Shown here piece by piece: positions 12,101 through 22,769 of a stretch of 64,000 nt of DNA (within the stretch, counting starts at the first letter, position 1; each line of letters begins with the position of its first letter). Source of the stretch: Acheta domesticus. Its lineage: Eukaryota > Arthropoda > Insecta > Orthoptera > Gryllidae. The stretch is taken from assembly GCA_031308135.1 (NCBI GenBank), contig JAHLJT010003656.1, forward strand, positions 67,785,484-67,849,483. The letters run 5' to 3'. A program made the translations under genes and the position numbers. A model generated the notes under the pieces. The model had not been told where the DNA came from. It searched no databases and was given only the letters and a program-made list of their open reading frames with translations.

Positions 12101-14945
12101 GATATTGTTTTATATTCTCAGCTTATCCACAGACTCCTCAAAAATATTTGATGTACAGATTGATGGAGACTGGTTTTCAAAACTGCCATACTTCAACTTT
12201 GACACTGATTTACATCCATCAGCTTTGGCAAATGCAATTGCCAGAGAAACCTGGACAAAAGAATATTTTAATAATCTAAAAGAGTATGTATGTGACAAAT
12301 ATTATAAATCACATTTGACACAGTGTGTCAAACAAATAATGCTTCAATGCATAGAATTAATCTAATAGGCATCTTTATCTATTATTAAATTTTTTTTTTT
12401 TTTTTTTTTTAATTTTACGTTTAGGCTGCTTTAAACTGATTGTGGAACTATTTTCAACAGTTTCACAGTGATGTGGATTGGGGGATTGAGTTTAAATTGG
12501 CCACCCATAGATTCAAAAGTTTCTTCAAGTTTTTGGGCCTAAATTCATCTTTAGGTACACAATGTACAATTTCCAGTTTTTACATAGCTTTTTAAAAAAA
12601 AATAATTTAAAAATATTATATTTTGTATTACCATCATTCCACATTTTTATGTAATACATTTAATATGATTTTTTAAAGTTCATAAAATTACATGTTGTCA
12701 AACACATTGACAAGTCCCGTTATTTTTGAGGGAACTGAAATTAACTTGTTGACAATACTCATACAAATTAGTCATAATTTCAAGAAACACTACATAAAAT
12801 TTAAATATTCAAAAATATATACATTCAAATTGTCAAATATTTTGCTATTTGTTAATTTATTCATTTTGAATTGTATCTCTTGTTTTACCTAAAAATGCCT
12901 TTAAAAATTTCATCTACGCTACTTCTATGTTTCGGGTTTCCTTTGCTTCCATTATCTGTATTTTTGCATCATACTTTATCATGATGTAAGTTATGTGTTC
13001 TCGTAATAGTTCCTTTTCTCATATGCCCAAAATATCTTTTTAATATTCTGTTGTTCGTGGCATATTTTCATATTTTGATCCAATCCAATTGAATTTCCCC
13101 TGCATTTATAAGTGGGAACTTGTTCAATTGTTAAATTTTCTTTCACTATTTTGACTCAAAGGTGTTCTCTGCTGTAGAAAGCTCGTGTTTCTGTTTTCTG
13201 GCTTTATGTCTTCATTTGATATTCTTAGCATATTTTGCTTAATTCAAAAGTTGCTTTCTGTAGTGAGCCTTCACAGGGTGTTACTAGGCTTGGTTGTCTA
13301 CAAATAATATTGTCAATAATTTTTGGTTTCTTGTTACATTCATTCCTGTTTGAGTTTCTCTTGGCTTAGACCTTTATTGACTCTTATCTTCTGTGTTGGG
13401 CCTCCATCGCTTTCAATTGCTATCATTCAACCTTGGTATTAGCTTGGTACATTTTGATAAAATATTCAAGCACTGCTTCTTCTTATGAAATTTCCCAATA
13501 TTTCTGTCTATTCATGTTGTTGTAGGCATTCATTAACATTAAATACAAATGCATACCAAATACCATTCTTCCTAATTGCAGAACATGAAAATGAAACATT
13601 TTTGTTTAAAGGAGTAAACATGATTCAATTCATTTAGCAAAATTATCTAATAGAAGACAATAGAATCAAAATTTATGCCGAGATCTTCCGGGAGCCCTCC
13701 CCCCCTCCCATGGGACCTAAGCAATTTATAAACCCAGCAATTGCTAGGGTTACTAAAAACACCTGGGAAAATGGCAGAACAGTTAGGAAAGGGCATGCAG
13801 ACCAAACTCATCTGTACTTCAATTTTTTTGCAAAAAATTTCTTTCTAATGAATTAGAAGTGAAATATTGTGAGTAATATAACAGAAGAACAAAATAATAA
13901 TTTGAATTTGATTGCAGAGCACATCAAACACACTATGAGCAGATGGGATCCATGAAAGCAAAAATTACAGTCCAAAATCAAACATATGACATTCACATGC
14001 AAGCCTTCCGTGACCACAGCTATGGTTAGTTCATTTTGCTTGCACACATCTATAAAATTTGCATGTGCTAATTGTTTTTAACTTATTTGCAGGAAAGAAA
14101 CGAGATTGGGATTTAATGCACAGATATGCATTTCACATGATGTTTTTGGAAGATGGGACAATGGCCACGGTAGGAGTCATTTGCCAACCTTGCACTGGAT
14201 CAGTGTAAGTAACATTTTTTTCTTTTTTAAGAGACAGATGTGACATTTGAACTATCTTTGGTGTGTAAAAACACATTATTGAGTAGGCCTTCAAATTTTT
14301 CGTACTGTGCAAGACAATTAGACCAGTAATATTCTAGTTACACAATTTAGAATTTTGATAATTTGACAGGTTATCATATTCAAAAGTATGATTAAGAGAA
14401 AACTTTATTTCTAAGTTAATCACCATATTCACACTCTTGGTATGCAATCTAGAACTTTTCTTGTCAGTAATGTGTAATTTCTTTCATAGACTGCAAACAG
14501 GCTATGCTTATACACCAGAAGGCAAAGTTTATCCTTTAGAATGGTGTACTCTCAATTTATATGAGCATGGTGAAGGTGGTACACCACCAACAGATCATGG
14601 ATTTCAATTCAAAGCAGGTATGAACAGTTCAGACAGAATTTAATTGAATGTGTTATGTGTGTAATGTATATGTAAGTGTGTAATGTTACAAGTGTAACAT
14701 TAATAATATTTGTTTCTAATGTTAAAGGACCCACAACATACACCGTTGAAGTGCTGGTGCAGTGTAAAAATATTCATTATGTGGGTTGGAAATGGGAAGC
14801 AAGAATGGTTGAACGTTTCGTAAAATATAAAGTCAATGGAATTCCTGGAAGAGGAGTGTCAGAGTTTCATTACTACAATCCTGATGGGAGGCCACAAAAA
14901 TATACTGCCAATGATCCTCAATGGTTTCAAGCAATAACATATTAA
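9131..14945 (+). CDS. Membrane-anchored protein like the N-terminal module of arthropod 'putative phosphoenolpyruvate synthase' (415 aa, 9 exons)
   Basis: Exons by reading frame and GT/AG borders: 9131-9286, 9457-9564, 9698-9805, 11701-11849, 12122-12283, 13918-14024, 14093-14204, 14490-14617 and 14728-14945. They sum to 1248 nt, exactly 416 codons with the stop, and every junction phase agrees. The start ATG is followed by one hydrophobic segment (residues about 1-20, MILAFLVFTIFVFLLTFYV), probably a signal anchor. Conserved-looking blocks are EGFYFVAGSERR (exon 3), PKLPDTILFGA and KPIEPMKKWKITYHGKM (exon 4), LPYFNFDTDLHP (exon 5), RDHSYG at residues 259-264 followed by KKRDWDLMHRYAFH, and EWCTLNLYEHGEGGTPPTD (exon 8). 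From memory of the family, these match the N-terminal lipocalin-like region of arthropod proteins annotated phosphoenolpyruvate synthase or rifampicin-phosphotransferase-like. Here the protein stops at ITY with no ATP-grasp, swivelling-His or PEP-binding module following, so catalysis of that type is not expected. Function is unknown. Exon 2's start is the least certain border. Confidence 0.82.
10376..10860 (+). pseudogene. Broken copy of a conserved orphan gene family, in intron 3 of the 9.1-14.9 kb gene
   Basis: The first frame (10376-10637) reads FNHVVNKFLANKKEQDYQ and then ANMQNALKKLRC. After a frameshift near 10630 the match continues as VYFLNSHLQFFPDDLGDVSE, then EEQGDQFH, a TAA stop at 10729-10731, then HYQRRWNTNMMGDYCWSLHQ. 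I recognise this as an uncharacterised family common in arthropod and other invertebrate genomes, often multi-copy, with the signature FHQD...RRYQG.WN..M..DYCW. Here the Gln after FH has become a stop codon. The copy lacks introns and lies inside a host intron, so it is probably a dispersed, mobile-element-borne or retroposed pseudogene. Function of the family is unknown. Confidence 0.6.
11965..12075. repeat. AT-only simple repeat in intron 4
   Basis: Runs of ATAATAATTAT-type sequence with almost no G or C occupy about 110 bases just upstream of exon 5 of the nine-exon gene. This is simple-sequence DNA. Confidence 0.7.
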
Positions 14946-15005
14946 GTGCTAACCAATAAGAACACATTAACATTAGTGTACTGTAGTTATCTTGGATTTC
15001 AACAA

Positions 15006-15106
15006 AATAAAAAACCTATCTCAATTTATTATCTTAGAACTGACTTTCAGAAACACATATCAAACTTAATTACATTATATACTCAGTAAAATGATAATTC
15101 AATAAA
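15006..15106 (+). terminator. Two poly(A) signals after the nine-exon gene
   Basis: AATAAA occurs at 15006-15011 and at 15101-15106, 61 and 156 bases after the stop codon at 14943-14945. Either could direct 3' end formation. No transcript evidence is available. Confidence 0.5.
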
Positions 15107-15151
15107 ACTTCATTTTTTTTTTAATGTATATTTCCATAGACAAGTCATGAC

Positions 15152-16450
15152 CCCAGAACCAGAAGGTTCTATCTACACTTTTTTGTCATTTTACAGGAGA
15201 GCAATTTGAAGTTTGCTCCCTCTGGTAGGTGAACTGTACATTTTAATTATTGCAAAAAGAGGTTACACAGAATGAACAGACAGTGAACAAGTGTACTTAA
15301 TGTATTTTATTTATTGTTTTCAACATACAATTTCCTACATAATTTTTAAAACTTTGAAACCGCAGATAGAACCTTTTGTCTCCAAGTATCACTGTACAAT
15401 TCAGATCCAGAAGGTTCTTATAATACATTTATCTTAAAATAATCTATATCAACTGCAGGCATCCATTTCATCACAAACTTTGTCATTCACCTTCTCCTTT
15501 GATATTTTACTTCCTTTTGACATTTACTCCCCAGTGGATGCTTGCCAGAGGTGACACAGATCTTTTTTGATCTGCCCAGTGCTACCTGCAGTGTTGTATG
15601 ATTTTCCATTTTCTTACATTCTTTTTCCAATTTTTTTGGATTTCTTGTCGTTTTCTGGTCCTTCTCCTTTTGACCATGAGAGAGAATTCTTCAAGATCAC
15701 AATCTTCTTCTGATTCCTTTGAACTGTACGGAACGCATTGTCATCTTTTGATTACATTCCATTGTGTAATTGTTAATGTCAAGACATGAGTTTCCTTCAC
15801 TTTTCATTTCAGCATTTTCATTTTCAGCTTCATGAGATCTTTCAGCTGTCTCTCTGTCTCCCACAACCTGAAAATGCATAACCGATTTGAAATAATGTAT
15901 ATTTACTTGTTTTTTTTCCTAGTATTGGGAAAAAGACCATAATTCAGGTCATTTGTTACTTTTACCTACTAACGTTGCAAACAATACTACTATGCTTTTA
16001 TTTTAATGAGATACGCCACACCTATCAAACTACAGATTTAAGAAAAAGCTACTGTAATCAATGAATGTTTATATTATATTATCCCTAGCCATAAACACCT
16101 CCTCAATTAATAAGAGTGCATAAATAAAAGCAATCTCTTTATCTTTTACAAAGTCTTTTTTCCTTTTTGGAGAAGGTGTGTACTCCACCAATATTATCTT
16201 CAGTTGAACTTCGACTATCATCAGAACTGTTATTCAGCCATTTATTTATAGTATACTCATCTATTATAATCACTTTACATATACACTCTATATTAACATG
16301 TAATATAATAATATATACTATAAATAATGTATAATATTATTATAATATAAATAATAATGTGACCATACAACTTCATCACTTGCAACTTGCTTCATCACTT
16401 GTACATGCTTTTTCAATGGGTGTTGCAGATAGAACTGTCTGGTTCTCAGG
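15152..16450. mobile_element. Possible decayed inverted-repeat element
   Basis: CCCAGAACCAGAAGGTTCTA at 15152-15171 faces a diverged inverted copy around 16423-16450 (core AGATAGAACTGTCTGGTTCT). A further internal copy, GCAGATAGAACC, lies near 15363 and another AGAAGGTTCT near 15411. No coding sequence was recognised between them and no target duplication was found. It may equally be several separate copies of a short repeat. Confidence 0.3.
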
Positions 16451-16529
16451 TTTGCGAATATATGCAGGTAGAACTATATTTCCCTGGTTATAACTTTGAA
16501 ACTAATGTGAATTTAATTACAATATATAC

Positions 16530-18110
16530 AAGGAGAGGGGTCAGACTAAGAAGTACTCCAGAAGAGGACCTCAATGGTGTCTTCGTCGAAGAAGACAGCA
16601 AGATGACTCCAAGAACACAAAACTGGTGGAAGAAGGCTCCTCAAAGAGTAAAACCAACTTCCCGAAGGGAGAAAACCTTGATAACAAATCCTGCTGGCTC
16701 AGAAGCAGTGCAGTGGCAGCCCCACTACTGAGATTACCCTGCACAGTGCCTGTAACACGGTCAGGGGACATTCAGTTACTAAAAATCTTCACACAGACAA
16801 GCCGGAATCCCAAATATGACAACATAAGCGAGAAAAGGACAAGCGATTTGGAATAAAGGATAAACTAAAAGTTGCCACATGGAATGTAAGAGGTTTAGGT
16901 ACCAAAGAAAAGGAACTCAATGATGAATTAAAGGAAAGTAGCATTAATATAGCCATTTTAACAGAAACGAAGATAAAGCTTACAGGAACTAAAGATCTTG
17001 GTAATTATACAATGATCTATTCTGGAGTAAGTGAGTACATGAAATTTGGTCAAAGTAAAAGAGCAAGTAGTGGAGAAGTAATATTGATTGATATGAAATG
17101 GACCTTGAAAATAGTGAGCTATTGTTATGTAAATGAAAGAACAATAACAGATTAAAAATAGCGAGAGGTCACCTAAATGTGATTGGAGTATATGCCTCAG
17201 AAGAAGGGAAAAAAGAAGGGACCATAACTTTTTATGAAAATCTGCAGAAAGTTATTTCCCAAATTAATAAGAGATCATTTGATAATTAGTGGAAATTTAA
17301 ATGCAAGAGTGGGAAACAGCCCAATACCAAAGATAATAGGGACCTTTGGAGAGCAGACATTGAATAATAATGGTATAAAATTAAGGAATTTTGCCACCTA
17401 TAACAAATTAAAAATAACTAACACATTCTTTAGGCATAAATATATTCATACATATACTTGGAATGCTAGAGGATGGAGATCACTCATAGATTATATTATA
17501 GTTAATAAGAAATTATCAACCCTAATTCAAGATACAAGAATTTATAGAAGCAAAGATATACACTCAGATCATTATTTGGTTGTCTCAACTATTAAATTAC
17601 TAAGTAGATGGAAAAACCTAAGGCCCCAAAATAAAAACAATGTAGAAGAAGGTTTTAAAGTATATCTGTTACAAGAAGAGAGTATCAAAAGGCTATATCA
17701 ACAGAGACTAGATAATAACTTAGCAAATATACCAACAAGGGATACAGTAGAGAAAGAATGGGAAATTATTAAAATCTGTGCAGAAAAAGCAGCTTTTGAA
17801 AGCATAGGAAAGAAAAAGATTAGGAAAAAGAAAGGACTCAGAGTATGGAATGAATAACTTAAGGAAGCAGTGGTAGAGAAAAAGAAATCATACTTGAAAT
17901 ATCTTCAAACACGGAATGAAGAAAGTAAGAAGGAACATAATTGATGTAGAAATGAAGCCAAAAGACTATCTCGTATAGAACATCAGGAGGCGTGGGATCA
18001 CTTCATAAGTAAAATAGAAAATGATATTCATGGGAAGCAAGTACTCGCCTACAAAGTAATGAGACAACTCAATCAAAAAGAAAAAGATACCGTTCAATTG
18101 GAAGTTGGTC
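16530..18110 (+). mobile_element. Truncated non-LTR retrotransposon with endonuclease domain (RTE/BovB-like or related)
   Basis: From about 16866 the plus strand reads LKVATWNVRGLGTKEKELND, then ILTETKIKL, GVYASEEGKKEG, GNLNARVGN (17290-17320), IDYIIVNKKLSTLIQDTRIY and SDHYLVVSTIKL (17565-17600). These are the blocks of an apurinic/apyrimidinic-type endonuclease (NVRG, TET, DFNAR-like, IDYI and SDH motifs). The frame is broken by stops near 17154 and by a shift near 17270; the longest intact stretch is 17234-17857. It continues as a linker to about 18110 and stops before any reverse transcriptase domain. A 5' segment from about 16530 encodes TPEEDLNGVFVEEDS. The copy is dead and 3' truncated. 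Confidence 0.82.
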
Positions 18111-19884
18111 TCTAATGGTATTCTCCTGTGCCAATGTTCTTCCAGGATGTAAGATAAGGAAGTCTGTTAATTCACAGAATTAAATGTTTGGTTGCTTTCA
18201 TATCCAATGTTACATCAGAAGAATAAAAACCAAAATGAGGGGATCAGTCTTTATAGTTATCAGTGAGCAAGGTTTATTGTTATTTGATTCCAGAGCCCCT
18301 CTCTAATTTCCTTGAGAATGATGCTGAACACAGGGCATATCATGCAAATGGTTTTTACAATGTCACATTCCATTTCGATGAATGCTGAAAATTCAGTTCA
18401 CTGTATTCTTACATTTTTCCTGAAAGTAGTCTCTTAAAAGGTGTAAAGTAAGAAAATTGGTATGAAGGGGCTGGTTGGAGGTTGAAAACAGGAATATAAT
18501 TTGCAAACAATTTGCAAGGTTTCAGTGTTTGTTCCAAGCCAGCTGTAATTGAGAGAAGTTGAGGTTTTACTGCGCTTGTCGCAATAGCTGGCACAATCAC
18601 CTGCACCCATTAGCATAATTATCACCTCTTGAGTTGGATAATGTCCATGAACTAGTAGTTTGCATTACAAGCCAGCCATGCATTCCGTATCTCCCAGTAG
18701 TCTGAAAACAAATATATCTTGAGAAAGATTTACAAAGACGAGTTCTCCACCCATACTTCTTTTGTGTGTCCTCTGAGATAAGCAATATTGGAAAAGGAAG
18801 ATGTTCCAAGGAACCCAGAGAGTATATGAAGTAACCTTTCAGTTTCCTGCAACAAAAGGAATCAGAAAATCAAAATGCAAAAATTGAAATATCCCCAACA
18901 CTTCTCTTTGCTTGCTTTTAAGCAGTAAGGTGTACGTTAAGGGTGCATATCTCATTGTTTTGATCAAACCACATCATTTCTCATGTTCTCCTAAATCAAA
19001 TTTCATTTAATGTAATGAGTATCTGACCTTCCAAGCTAATTTGAGGCATTAGATGTAAATAGGGAGTAGATTCATATGTATTAACAATATTTAGATACCT
19101 TAATTTTTCAACTGCAACCACTTGTTTAAAAATATTCTGAGACATATAAGGCTTATTTTATATTCTCTACTTTATCTGTGCATTATTTGGTATATTTGAG
19201 TTATTCAATGAGTCTTCTTTGGCCAAGTAGTCTATGAAATGAAAACTTTTTTTCTGCTGCTGCTGCTGCTGCTACTTACATTGTGAAGGCGGGAAAGGCG
19301 CTGCAGGTTTTTGGGATTCATCTAACTTGCCTGGCTCATGCATTTCACGGTCACAGAAACTTTGAGGAATCATCTTCCTAATGTTGGAGCACTGATATCA
19401 CCAGTGCTGTGCAAAGTTTTTTGAAAGTTCCAAGCCACTTGAATATTTTTAAGGAGTGTTATCCAATTCTGTGTTTGCCACCCCAACCAGTAATTAGAAG
19501 ACGGGGTACATGGTTAAAAGCAGCGCAATACTACTGTGAATATTGCTGTCAAATACTTTAAAATAAATAATTTTAAAACTTGATTCTGATTCAATTGCAG
19601 CAGTAGAAAAATCCAAATCTTTGATGGTTAATCCTAGCTTGAAGAACAACATGCTTACATACCGTTAAAAGGAGATTTTTTGGCACATTCAATAACAAAT
19701 TGGAGACTTGGAACATTTCTTTATCTGAGAGCATTTCTACTGTCAATAATGTGTTTCAAAAATTACAAACAGCACAAGAAGATAAAGGAAAAGAAATGAA
19801 AATATCAGTCATTTTGGTGATAAATCCTGGTTAGAAAGAAGGGCAAAAGATTCCAGACCTCTATTCTCAAAAAGACATTAAAGG
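18111..19884. other. Intergenic; no gene recognised
   Basis: AT-rich sequence with short open frames on both strands that lack codon bias or recognisable motifs. It contains one microsatellite (19254-19273). Confidence 0.4.
19254..19273. repeat. CTG trinucleotide microsatellite
   Basis: Six to seven uninterrupted CTG units in otherwise AT-rich DNA. Confidence 0.85.
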
Positions 19885-19965
19885 AACCTTAAGAGATTTA
19901 GTTATAATAAACTACGTGGATATTCCGAATGGTTGAGCCGCAATAAGCACTCAAAAGTTTGTTTG
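19885..19965. mobile_element. Internal fragment of the 25.94-kb MITE family
   Basis: The segment containing AATGGTTGAGCCGCAATAAG matches the inverted complement of the middle of the element at 25939-26113 (TTATTGCAGCTCAACCATTT), including the flanking AAACTAC and CACTCAAAAGTT stretches. Both terminal repeats are missing. Confidence 0.65.
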
Positions 19966-20052
19966 AAAAAATGATTTCTAGGTAAAAATTTGCATTAAGA
20001 AAGCATAGAAACACTTCAGAAACATGTAAATTCTTTATTATTTATAAAAGAA

Positions 20053-20171
20053 ATGAATATACTTGCTCAGATAGAAAAATTAAGCGAGAAATAAAAAAGG
20101 CACCCAATTTACAGAATTCGACTCCTTTCTTATTTCTCGCTTAATTTTTCTATCTGAGCAAATATATTCAT
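20053..20171. repeat. Near-perfect hairpin with 48-bp arms
   Basis: Arms at 20053-20100 and 20124-20171 are reverse complements with about three mismatches, around a 23-base loop. The arm contains TGCTCAGATAGAAAAATTAA. No TIR-element hallmarks or target duplication were seen. If transcribed it would fold into a long stem. Confidence 0.85.
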
Positions 20172-20473
20172 TATAATTATAATTTTATATAGATATGTAC
20201 TTATTTTCCCTTTTTTCCCATTACATAAAAATTCACATTCTAGATATAAATAATATTACCTACGTGACAATGGTATTTGAAACTCGTATCTAATATGATA
20301 GCTTAAAAACTCAAATACAAGTCTTCATCCTGGCCAATGCATTCAAATAAGTTATTCGAAATATAACTAATAAGTTCCCTTTAACGTGTCATTCAATTTT
20401 ACACAGAGAAAGAACCTCATTTACCAGTATTCATTAACGAATTGGTTGAGTAACTAACTACATAGAAAAAAAC

Positions 20474-20662
20474 AATTGTCTACTTGAGAGCGTAGGCTTC
20501 TGCGGCCGGAGTCAATATTAAGTTGGCTGTCCGGGTGACGCCGCGTCCATGGCAAAGGTGCCGACGTTTCGGTCGCCATTCTGCGACCTTCCTCAGGGCG
20601 TAATGCATGGACGCGCCATGGACGCGGCGTCACCCGGACAGCCAACTTAAAATTGTCTACTT
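20474..20662 (-). mobile_element. Short Penelope-type 3'-end insertion with a perfect 35-bp inverted repeat
   Basis: Arms at 20518-20552 and 20616-20650 are perfect 35-bp reverse complements (starting TTAAGTTGGCTGTCCGGGTG). The insert, 20486-20650, is bracketed by a 12-bp direct repeat, AATTGTCTACTT, at 20474-20485 and 20651-20662, which reads as a target-site duplication. Read on the minus strand, the interior (GAAACGTCGGC followed by GCGGCGTCACCCGGACA) matches the 3' tail of the Penelope-like element at 48108-48170. Partial inverted copies at insertion ends are a known trait of Penelope-like elements. Confidence 0.75.
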
Positions 20663-22642
20663 CTTTGAATAACTTTTCAGACAGGATAAAACGACAGGAA
20701 GCAGAAGAAAAAGATTACCAGTACAAATACATTTTATTTACATTAAGTTCAGACTTATGAGACATAAATAATGATTGTTTTGTAACATAGTCACAATTCA
20801 GTAACAATACATTCATTAGAGTATATCTTAAAGATAGGTACATAAAAATATTGTAATGAAGCAATTACCTAATTCACTTTAAACTCTAAAATATTCTTCA
20901 AAACTTACATACTCAGATGTTAATGCTTTACATCAGAGCAAAGCCTTTGCTGTCAGACAAGTCTTACAATATATTTCACACAAATACACATCAGAATTAT
21001 TCACATTCTGTATTCTTACTTTCTCTCAACATTTAAATTACTAGGAATCTAATAAAATAAAAATAAATCCCGAAAGAGCAACAATGTTAATAACTACACA
21101 ATTTTTTTTTTTTTTTAATTTTTGTGAAGACCCAGCCAATACCAATACATCTGGATTTAATTCCATCATCTACTTGTAAGAACTGCAACAACCCTGTTTT
21201 TCACTGTTTCCATTGTGCAAACAGGCAATATAGTTTATATTCAATAGAATGTTTTAGAAAGATCTCGAAAGATTAATCAACCCCCTTTACACAACTCATA
21301 CAATCCATTTTTTCTTGCACAGTATGCCTACATATTAATTAACAATGCATTAGTGTTCAGCTTTTAAATATTAGATTCTACAACACAGAATACTTTAATA
21401 ATCCTCCTCGTTTGCCTCAAATACATGTCCATGAACTTGTGTATATAGTACACAACTAGACTATGATCTAACCACACTCTACATGAAAATTTATTTATTT
21501 ATTTGCTTAAGAAATGATCCCACTATCAGTCAGAAAATACATTTTACCTGTCAGAGAAATCCAAGTGATTTCCAACTTGACAGCACATTATTATCACTCT
21601 CAAATGCTCTCACTAATCTCTCGTTTAACATTTCTTTGACAACAGCCATGGTTATACAACAGTACTGCCCACTACAACAGCAACACAGCGCTGTCAAGTG
21701 TTGTAAAGCTAGCATGAACAAATGTTACCAATTCAATTGATAACTGTTATGCTGTCACAATTTCTAGATTATTGAAGATAGGATTGTGACTAATGTATAA
21801 AATGAATTTGCCATAATATATCATGATTTACACAATTATATTTATATATAGACAAAAGCTGGTGAAGTATGTTTTTTTCAACGATAAAAATTTGCATGCA
21901 TGAAGCACTGACTTTCAAAACAGTGCCTACTTTGTGAAATTTCTGAAAGGCAATTTTGTCAGTCTACAAAACTTCATGTTAGTTGATTTTTTCAGTACAG
22001 ATTTTGCCAAACTAAACATGTATTCTCTAAATTCAATGATAGGTGTAAGCTCTGCTTTCTGTCTGAAACAACAATTGCCTGAAAAAACTCAATTGAAGGT
22101 AATAGCATTTTTCTCAGTCATTCATAATCTGATCTAAACTTCTAAGAGCTTACAAAACATGTACCAATAAATAGCATTAGGCATAATTCAGTGAAACAAT
22201 GTGCATGTATGTAAAACTTGTAAATACCTATACAGATCCTCTCACTTTTATGATACATGTAAGCTCTGCACAAAGTATGCTTGTTTTTAATGTGCAAACA
22301 ATGTTGGTAGGAGATCAATGCAAGAAACTGGTCAAACAGCAGGAAAGAAATACTGTCATTAAAATTAATCAACATTTATATACTGAATAAAGAAAATATT
22401 TAACTTATTCTATAAAAATCACATTTATGCAGTGGTGCATTTATGATTAATTCAACACAGACTATGAAAAGGCATTGTACAAAATGCAATGCACTGTACT
22501 TAAACAAATGCTACTATTTCTAAAATTGAAAATCAAATAAATATAGTTGAAAAACAAAACTAAATTTATTTATTAATTTAAATCCTGTAGTTTGTTTCTT
22601 GAAGTGACAAATCATGAAACATTACACAAATGTTAAGCATTT
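20663..22642. other. Downstream flank of the lifeguard gene; no gene recognised
   Basis: AT-rich sequence with a poly(A/T) run near 21105-21118. Open frames here are short and unrecognised. Part may be 3' UTR of the minus-strand gene if a signal beyond 22643 is used. Confidence 0.4.
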
Positions 22643-22648
22643 TTTATT
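22643..22648 (-). terminator. Candidate poly(A) signal of the lifeguard gene
   Basis: TTTATT on the plus strand is AATAAA on the minus strand, about 122 bases past the stop codon at 22770-22772. Confidence 0.45.
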
Positions 22649-22769
22649 GAAATAGAAGGGAACCAAATGGTTAGGAATAGAAACACTATGACCTTACACT
22701 GGTTCAGCCACTTGGACGAATATATGTATATCTTAGAAAAGAAATGACCAGAAAAGACAACAGAAAATC

